A DNA stretch of 64,000 nucleotides. It comes from Meconema thalassinum (lineage: Eukaryota; Arthropoda; Insecta; Orthoptera; Tettigoniidae). The first letter of the stretch is position 1, and the number at the start of each line of letters is the position of its first letter. Made by a program: the position numbers and the translations under genes. Below are positions 56,480 through 64,000 of the stretch, one piece after another. The stretch is from NCBI GenBank assembly GCA_946902985.2, contig OX336388.2:134179846-134243845 (forward strand). The letters are read 5' to 3'. A model generated the notes under the pieces. That model was not told the DNA's origin. It saw only the letters and a list, made by a program, of their open reading frames with translations, and searched no databases.

Positions 56480-56738
56480 AGACAAGCTTGAGTTTGTTTT
56501 TCCGAACGTTGAAATTGCTTTTCGCATTTTCCTGACCCTCATGATAACGAATTGTTCTGCGGAGCACACGTTTTCAAAATTGAATCGGATCAAAAGTGCG
56601 CAAAGAAGTATCATGTCACAAGAACGATTAGACATTCTAAGTTTAATGTATATCGAGTCGGATGTTCTGCGGGAAATTGATTTTGATGATATTGTAGAAG
56701 ATTTCATTGACCGAAAAAAAAACAGAAAAAGAAAATGA
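56480..56738 (+). pseudogene. hAT transposase, C-terminal hATC domain
   Basis: Reads FPNVEIAFRIFLTL, NCSAEHTFSKLNRIKSAQRS, MSQERLDILSLMYIE and the FDDIVEDF end, the classic hAT dimerisation signature (SCSAERSFSKLKxIKxxLRSxMSQERL in relatives, written here only as the family pattern). It ends in a basic tail and TGA at 56736-56738. The core catalytic domain and BED finger are absent. Confidence 0.85.
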
Positions 56739-56755
56739 TTACATTTTACAGAATT

Positions 56756-58307
56756 AACAAGTAGTTCCGTGAAGAACTATACAGCCTATTTTCATATATC
56801 CTACTTATGTTAATTGCCACTATTTAACATACACAATTTCAGTTTGATTGCTGTAATAGATTCGTAGATATTGAGAACCGACTAAATATTTCGGATGGTC
56901 GCCATGTTGGATTTTATATATGTAGGTCCTAGAGTTATGTACTGTTACAAGCAGATTATGTGAACGTGTAGTATTGAAACTTCAATCGCATAATTAGGAC
57001 ACAAGAGAAAACAAGGAGATTAAAAAATTTTTCACAGCTGCCATCTTGAGGTTATGGAAACAATTGAAATAAATTAGATGCCAGTGGATTAACATTCGGA
57101 TAAAGATTTACTGTACCAAGTTTCACTGCACGCGGATGGTTAAATTGCGAGAAACGTCCATGTGAATATTTATAATTCGCGTCACCGCCATGTTGGATTT
57201 GTGATCACCAGGTTATTTAAAGTCCTATAGGTGAACTTAAGTTCATAGCCCCTATGAACATTAAAAATGCAGTTTGATTGCTAAAATAGATTCGTAGATA
57301 TTCAGTATCTTCTAAATATTTCGGATGGTCGCCATGTTGGATTGTTAAATGTATAGGCCATAGAGTCGTGTACCATTAAAGGAAAATTATTGCGTAGGTT
57401 CATTATTCAAACTTTCACTTCGATCGCATGACTACATCACAAGAAATAAAAACTTAATTTTAAAATTCGCACTGCCGCCATCTTGAGGTTATGTAAACAA
57501 TTGAACTAAATTAGATACCAGTGGATTACAATGTGTATAAATATTTCCTGTACCAGGTTTCAGTGCGCTTGGAACATTAAATCGCGGGAAAGGTCTATTT
57601 AAAATGTTCAAATTCGCTTGGCCGCCATGTTCGTTTTGTAGTTAACCGGTTTTTGAAAATCTTATAGATGGACTTCCAGTAGTGCCCTTTATCTCAGTAC
57701 AAAATTTTAGGGAGATACCGCTAATAGTTTCAGAGATATAGAATGCCGGTGAAATATTTCGCACATCCGCCATCTTGTGATTATGTAAACAATTGAACGA
57801 AGTTAGATGTCGGTGCATTACAATGTATATAAACATATACTGTACCAAGTTTCATTGCGTTTGGTTGGTCAAATCGCGAGAAACGTCTATTTAAAAGTCG
57901 CAAATTCGCTTGGCCGCCATGTTCGTTTTGTAGTTACCAGGTTTTCAAAAGTCACATAAGTGAACTTATAGTAGTTCCCTCTATCACCATAGAAAATGTC
58001 AGGGTAATATCGGTAATAGTTTCGGAGATATTGAATGCTGGTGAAATATTTCGCACAGCCACCATGTTGGATTGGTGAGTCGTAACAAAATTTGAAGGGC
58101 ACGGTCGAGGTCGCCGGGAATAGTGCTATGAACTTTCCGAGTTTCATTGAAATCGCTCCTGCCGTTTAGATTTTATTAGGGGGGACACACACACGAATCA
58201 CACACACACGCACACACACACGGACAAAAGGTGATCTCATAAGCCTATTTTTAGCCTATTTTCAATTTTGAAAAAATAGGCTTATGAGATCACCTTTTGT
58301 CCGTGTG

Positions 58308-58339
<32 letters not shown>

Positions 58340-59784
58340 ATTCGTGTGTGTGTCCCCCCCTAATAAAATCTAAACGGCAGGAGCGATTTCAATGAAACTC
58401 GGAAAGTTCATAGCACTATTCCCGGCGACCTCGACCGTGCCCTTCAAATTTTGTTACGACTCACCAATCCAACATGGCGGATGTGCGAAATATTTCACCA
58501 GCATTCAATATCTCCGAAACTATTACCGATATTACCCTGACATTTTCTATGGTGATAGAGGGAACTACTATAAGTTCACTTATGTGACTTTTGAAAACCT
58601 GGTAACTACAAAACGAACATGGCGGCCAAGCGAATTTGCGACTTTTAAATAGACGTTTCTCGCGATTTGACCAACCAAACGCAATGAAACTTGGTACAGT
58701 ATATGTTTATATACATTGTAATGCACCGACATCTAACTTCGTTCAATTGTTTACATAATCACAAGATGGCGGATGTGCGAAATATTTCACCGGCATTCTA
58801 TATCTCTGAAACTATTAGCGGTATCTCCCTAAAATTTTGTACTGACATAAAGGGCACTACTGGAAGTCCATCTATAAGATTTTCAAAAACCGGTTAACTA
58901 CAAAACGAACATGGCGGCCAAGCGAATTTGAACATTTTAAATAGACCTTTCTCGCGATTTATTGTTCCAAGCGCACTGAAACCTGGTACAGGAAATATTT
59001 ATACACATTGTAATCCACTGGTATCTAATTTAGTTCAATTGTTTACATAACCTCAAGATGGCGGCAGTGCGAATTTTTAAATTAAGTTTTTATTTCTTGT
59101 GATGTAGTCATGCGATCGAAGTGAAAGTTTGAATAATGAACCTACGCAATAATTTTCCTTTAATGGTACATGACTCTATGGCCTATACATTTAACAATCC
59201 AACATGGCGACCATCCGAAATATTTAGACGATACTGAATATCTACGAATCTATTTTAGCAATCAAACTGCATTTTTTAATGTTCATAGGGGCTATGAACT
59301 TAAGTTCACCTATAGGACTTTAAATAACCTGGTGATCACAAATCCAACATGGCGGTGACGCGAATTATAAATATTCACATGGACGTTTCTCGCAATTTAA
59401 CCATCCGCGTGCAGTGAAACTTGGTACAGTAAATCTTTATCCGAATGTTAATCCACTGGCATCTAATTTATTTCAATTGTTTCCATAACCTCAAGATGGC
59501 AGCTGTGAAAAAAATTTTAATCTCCTTGTTTTCTCTTGTGTCCTAATTATGCGATTGAAGTTTCAATACTACACGTTCACATAATCTGCTTGTAACAGTA
59601 CATAACTCTAGGACCTACATATATAAAATCCAACATGGCGACCATCCGAAATATTTAGTCGGTTCTCAATATCTACGAATCTATTACAGCAATCAAACTG
59701 AAATTGTGTATGTTAAATAGTGGCAATTAACATAAGTAGGATATATGAAAATAGGCTGTATAGTTCTTCACGGAACTACTTGTT
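56756..59784. repeat. 3-kb near-perfect palindrome of two F elements
   Basis: Arms of about 1.5 kb (56756-58250 and 58271-59784) meet across about 20 bases. Two frames per arm give proteins that are identical (86 codons) or differ by one residue (68 codons). Left arm is F4 (minus), right arm is F5 (plus). Confidence 0.93.
58250..59784 (+). mobile_element. Element F5, full length, inserted in the end of F4
   Basis: Complete F from TTTTAGCCTATTTTC to acttgtt. The bases after it (59785-59811, tcaaaattgaaaataggct) are the missing tip of F4, so F5 sits in the T run of the 5' hairpin of F4. Confidence 0.8.
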
Positions 59785-60076
59785 TCAAAATTGAAAATAG
59801 GCTAAAAATAGTATGATTTGTTAAATTGTTCGTCAAATCATCTGAAATGTTTTCAATTAACGATGATCATTACAATTGAAATGTATGTATAAATGTAGGC
59901 CTATGTATGATTTAATAAAACGTGTATTATTCATCTTGAGAATAATAACTCTTGTATATACTTTATTAAATGTACAGGTGCTAAAAAAATAAAAAAATAT
60001 TTGAAAAAAATAAAGGGGCTCAAAAAATCTGAGGGGCTTGGGCCTCATTTTACCTTAATCCGGCGCTGGTCTCCGG

Positions 60077-60416
60077 TATTCCCCATCTTCTAGCACTGGG
60101 CATAAGATCATTCTGAGAATTCTTCTCTCTCTCTTAATTCCCTGCAGAAGTTCTTTCTAGTCAATGATAACTAGGACTTACGTGAGCTATGTATTTATTT
60201 ATATATTTATCGTATGGCTTTTAGTGCCGGGAGTGTCCGAGGACATGTTTGGCTCGCCAGAGGCAGTAGCTGCTTCAAGCGGACACCCATGGGGTGAGCT
60301 ACAAGTTTCGTTGTCTCCACTCGGCGAATAGACTTAAGTTAATATTTTTACTGTTTGATGCTTCCCCCTTAATACCTGCACCAGCCTTATGCGAAGGCCA
60401 CACGTTATTTAAAAAG
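60077..60416 (-). repeat. SINE B tail fragment (60203-60308) and anonymous flank
   Basis: The minus strand carries the gtccgaggacatgtttggctc block and its neighbours, but no head. Confidence 0.7.
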
Positions 60417-61714
60417 TCCTCTCGGCACGCCGGAAGGCGGAGGTAGATATCAACGGATAAACTTGGGGATAGGCGAAAATAGGCAGAATATGCAAGTTTT
60501 CGTAGAAGGATCAAACCTCATTTATTGCGAGAAAGTATTTTATAATTGGAGCTTAATTAACTTTGTTTTTCGTCATTTTATGCATATTTTAAACATTTTA
60601 TTGTCTTATGGGGACGGTAACCTTCTTGTCATTTGGGGTACATTTTTATACTTGTGGTCACACTGTCCTTATGCAAGGTTTCGACACTGATGTGTAACTA
60701 TGTAACGGTCTGTTGCTTCTTCACGCAAAATTATATCTCCCGCAGAGATTTTGGTTGGTTCCTCAGTTTAGGGGCTGCGACAACGCGGTCATGTAACCCC
60801 GTGTACTTTGGGTGAGTGTGGAATCTGTCTGATAAACGGTGTGAATTGTGATGGCTGTATTATTCTGTAATTCAGGTAAGGATTGCAGACGGTCAATTTC
60901 AAGCAGTAGTTCCTAATGTTGCTACCAGATACTACCGTCAACGACACCTAACTGTGAACTTGGCTACTAGATGCCACCGCAACCAGCAACTCGCAACGAA
61001 CGTTGGAACTTCCCCTACAAAGTAAAGCATACTGAGGAATTTTCAGCCCTCTTAGAAAATCCGAAGACTTCGGCCGGCTTTGAACCCGCGAACTTGGGCA
61101 TAGAAGTTCAGCATACTCCCAGTTACGTCACCGAGGCCGCTTCTCAGTTAGTCAGATGGAAAACTTAATGTAATCGTGTGCAAGTGCGTTGCCATGGCAA
61201 CGTCTGATGGCTCATCACTCATCAATTTAGTAGTGTTGTCATGGCAACCTCTGATAGCTCTTGGCATTTTCTTATAATTCCGAAATCATTTTTCTCATCC
61301 CTTGGCGTAATGGTGGGTCATATCAAAAATTCTTTCAGACAAAAGTTTTAGATAATTATTAGGGGAATATTGTCCATTTTGTACGGTTTTGATATTGTGC
61401 CTATTAAGAGAGATATGATTAATGTTTCCCGAAAACCCCACTTTTTCCAACCCCTTTGTCAATGGTTGGTGCTGTCAAAAAACTCTTCAAACATAAATTT
61501 TTGGGCCTTATTCGACACATAGTATGAACTTGGAATGGATTCGATATTTCAAATATTAAGAGAGTTATAGCGATATTTCACTTTTTCGAAAAAAAGACCC
61601 CCATTTTCACCCCCGTCGACCGATTGTGCCCATTAACGAACTCGACCGAGATTTTATTCGGATACATATTATGTAAAAAATTCAAATTGATTGGTGCAAA
61701 ATTGCGGTAGTTAT
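60417..61714. repeat. Repeat H, copy 2
   Basis: Matches 13026-14392 along its length and has an unoccupied site at 60650-60660 for the 62-bp insertion in copy 1. Confidence 0.8.
60752..61140 (-). repeat. SINE A, internally deleted, inside repeat H copy 2
   Basis: Same position and deletion as 13433-13820. Confidence 0.8.
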
Positions 61715-61749
61715 CGTGTCCACAAGAAAGTGATATGTATATATATACA

Positions 61750-61889
61750 TAAATTATATATAAACTTTTTAACTGACGGTGGTTTTGGGGTCTAGGGGAT
61801 GTGAAACGTGAAGATATGTCGAAATTTTCCGGAAGTCGAAACATGGTACCCATTGCAATAGTTAGCTTTCTAATGAAATCTACCTAAAA
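61750..61889 (+). repeat. Repeat J fragment
   Basis: Close match to 19879-20028. Confidence 0.65.
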
Positions 61890-62521
61890 TTGACCCTGTG
61901 AAGCTGATGGTTGAATCTTAGGAAGTCCAGTGAGACAAAGTAGGGAATTAGCGCGTAACTTCTACTGGAGGAATAACTTAATTTCCTTCATCACACCTTC
62001 TCTTTGAGCACCACTCGCTAAAGGGTTTGAATAATGCATTTCTTCTTTAGACAGAATTTTACTATTCAATATCAACACTAGAAGTACCTACCTGCTTCCT
62101 TTGCGATATTACAACTTCCCTCTTAAGTTTGAGATTATTTCTGAATTAAGTAGGCGTTCTGTTTCTTTCAGTTCTTTCACAACTTAATAAGACAGTTCTG
62201 ATACAAAGTTTGACGTTGCCAGTTTTCATTCAAAGGTAATTTCATTTCAATATGATTTGCAATATGAAGAGCCCGTTGCTTTGTTTTTGTTGTTGGCTAG
62301 ACAAGTTGGAAAGCATGGAGATAGGAATTAATGGAGCTGTCCAAAGTCGCTCCAGTGAAGCCAAGTGATAAGATTTTAGTGAGCGTAAGTCGTGTGTTTA
62401 CGATACTAACCGAGTGGTGATTCATTAAGGGTCATATAGCCCCGTGTACTTACGTGTGTGTGGAATCTGTTCGATTACCTGTGCCATTGTACAGGATATG
62501 GGTAGGAGGCAATCATACACC
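61890..62521. other. No gene recognised
   Basis: Contains gtcatatagccccgtgtac near 62430, a scrap of the SINE A 3' box. Otherwise anonymous. Confidence 0.35.
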
Positions 62522-63546
62522 TGTTGTTGTTTGAGTCTTCAGTCTTTTGACTGGTTTGATGCAGCACTCCATGCCTCCCTGTCCTGAGCTAATCGTTTCA
62601 TATCTACATAGCTACCACACCCTACATCCAAGGCAATCTGTTTAACATATTCTAACCTTGGTCTAGCCCTACAGTTCTTGTCCTCGACCCTTCCTTCCAT
62701 AACTAAGCTTGCTATTCCTGGGTGTCTTAGTATGTGTCCCACCAACCTATCTCTTCTCTTCATTAGCTGTCGCCAGAAACATCTCTCCTCTCCCACTCGT
62801 CTTAATACCTCTTCGTTTGTAACCCTATCCACCCATCTCATCTTCATCATTCTCCTGTAACACCACATTTCAAACGCTTCAATTCTCCTCTTTTCTGCTG
62901 CACCAATAGTCCAAGTTTCACTTCCAGAGAGCGCCACGCTCCAGACAAAGGTTTTCAAAAATGTCTTCCTAATACCTAAATCTATATTCGATGTCAACAG
63001 ATTCCTTTTCTGTAGAAATGCTTTCCTTGCCTGAGCCAACCTACTTTTTATATCCTCTTTGCTTCGTCCATCACTGGTTATTTTGCTTCCTAAGTAACAA
63101 AAGTTCCCTACTTTCTTTAGTTTTCCCCCTGCCAATTTGATGTCCATAGAGGTTTCTGATTTATTGCGGCTGCATTGCAATATTTTTGTTTTACATTTAT
63201 TAATTTTCATCATTAATTCTTTTCTCAAGACGGAGTCCATACCATTCAAAAACTCATTCAAATCCTCAGGCGTGTCGGCCAAGATGACGATGTCATCAGC
63301 AAATATCAGAGTTGAAATTATTTCTCCTTGAATCTTCACTCCCACTTTAAATTTCTCTCTAATTTCCTTCATTGCTTGTTTAATGTAAAGATTGAAAAGT
63401 ATGGGTGATAAGTTGCAGCCTTGCCTCACACCTTTCTGAATACCAGCTTCTCTCTCATGTCCATCAGCTCGAATGACTCCTGTCTGGTTTCTGTATAGAT
63501 TGTAGATCACCCTCATATCCCTATACTTTATTCCAATCATTTTCAA
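62522..63546 (-). CDS. LINE family 1 RT, longest copy, 5'-truncated
   Basis: 335 codons without a stop (62539-63546), then the actgaagactcaaac terminus and (CAA)n. In order: GVIRADGHEREAGIQKG, VRQGCNLSPILFNLYI (motif B), IFADDIVILADT (intact catalytic DD), CYLGSKITSDGRSKEDI, ALSGSETWTIGAAEKRRIEA, WVDRVTNEEVLRRVGEERC, GHILRHPGIASLVMEGRVE and EYVKQI. The fingers and endonuclease are missing; the ATG at 63546 is internal, not native. It reverse-transcribes element RNA in full copies. It cuts into element E at 63547. The clade is unresolved. Confidence 0.88.
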
Positions 63547-64000
63547 CTCCTAAACGGTGTATCTATTAAAACCAAATTTGGCATGAGGAAAGATCTATAC
63601 CTGAGTATCTCACGGTCGAATTTTAAAATGACGCCAGTGCTACAAATGCTGAAAAATCGCAATTGAAATGTGAACTCCATGTTGGATATCTCGAAAGGTA
63701 TGCATAGGAACTGTTAAACAATTGACACACATATGGATAATATTACATCACAAAAATTTACAGGAGCCCATACATGACAGTGTTGCCAATATGATTCTAC
63801 GCCTGCTGATAGGTCAAATCTTTAAATGCATGTAACTTCCATACTATCAATTGAATTTCAACCAAATTTCGTATGTGATTTGCGCACCATAGCAAATATG
63901 AATATGCGTTTTCTTTAGTGTAAACAGGACTGCCAACTGTCGAAAAATGTACTCTATAATTTTTTATCCTAATCTCGATATATCAGAAAGTATGCAGACC
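63541..64000 (+). mobile_element. Element E copy 2, partial
   Basis: From caactcctaaacgg onwards it follows 22246-22700 (ggtcgaattttaaaatg, tgaactccatgttggatatc, tgattctacgcctgctgatagg). Its 5' end was lost at the LINE junction and its 3' end is beyond the window. Confidence 0.75.

Larger units (their letters stand above)
56281..60068 (+). mobile_element. hAT element (ZMYM1-like type) with exact target duplication
   Basis: 8-bp duplication gtctccgg at 56273-56280 and 60069-60076. Inverted ends CAGTGCTGGATTA and CAGCGCCGGATTA. A G/C-rich ggggccccc-type subterminal region is typical of this subgroup. It contains two F elements (56756-59811) and keeps only the last part of its transposase. Confidence 0.9.

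Overview
The window looks like intergenic DNA from a large, repeat-rich arthropod (probably insect) nuclear genome. No host gene, rRNA or free-standing tRNA gene can be supported. Nearly everything recognisable is a transposable element: non-LTR retrotransposons, tRNA-headed SINEs, Penelope-like elements, Helitrons, a Helentron-like minisatellite family, and Tc1/mariner, hAT and piggyBac relics. The insect assignment rests on this mixture (mariner DD34D, ZMYM1-like hAT, jockey-like RT, Helitron ends of a common arthropod type). An orthopteroid host is only a guess from the SINE types and the bulk of repeats.

Layout. 0-2.4 kb: end of a Ty3/gypsy pol and its 3' region. 3-8.2 kb: SINEs, a Penelope-derived fold-back, a LINE relic, a hAT relic. 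8.8-14.4 kb: a minus-strand LINE, a SINE, a long jockey-like RT ORF, a SINE and repeat H. 14.4-17.9 kb: tandem array of four Helitron units. 17.9-19.4 kb: 164-bp tandem repeat ending in a large hairpin. 19.5-21.7 kb: SINEs and a fold-back mariner. 22.1-23.5 kb: Helentron-like element E. 23.8-27.9 kb: SINE B, SINE A, a complete Tc1-like element and two Helitrons packed end to end. 28-36.4 kb: LINE pieces, tandem repeats, element G, a Helitron with both ends, and a LINE between inverted Penelope-like terminal repeats. 37-38.6 kb: element F. 39-43.5 kb: SINE A split by a mariner-like element, a hAT-like MITE, and a piggyBac relic split by a second fold-back mariner. 45.3-51.5 kb: two F copies, one interrupted by a Penelope-like element with a hammerhead-like motif, then SINE B. 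51.9-56 kb: LINEs. 56.3-60.1 kb: a hAT element with exact 8-bp target duplication containing a 3-kb palindrome of two F copies. 60.4-64 kb: second copy of H, a LINE and part of E.

The elements form a nested record rather than a working gene set. Exact target duplications or empty sites date several insertions relative to each other: mariner in SINE, mariner in piggyBac, F in F in hAT, Penelope in F, Helitron in Helitron. The most interesting signals are the hammerhead-like motifs in three Penelope-like terminal repeats, the shared E/F/G architecture (asymmetric inverted ends, 3' hairpin, about 146/292-bp units with regularly spaced ATGGCGG), the 3-kb palindrome, and two mariner derivatives that became fold-backs by inverted duplication of one transposase end.
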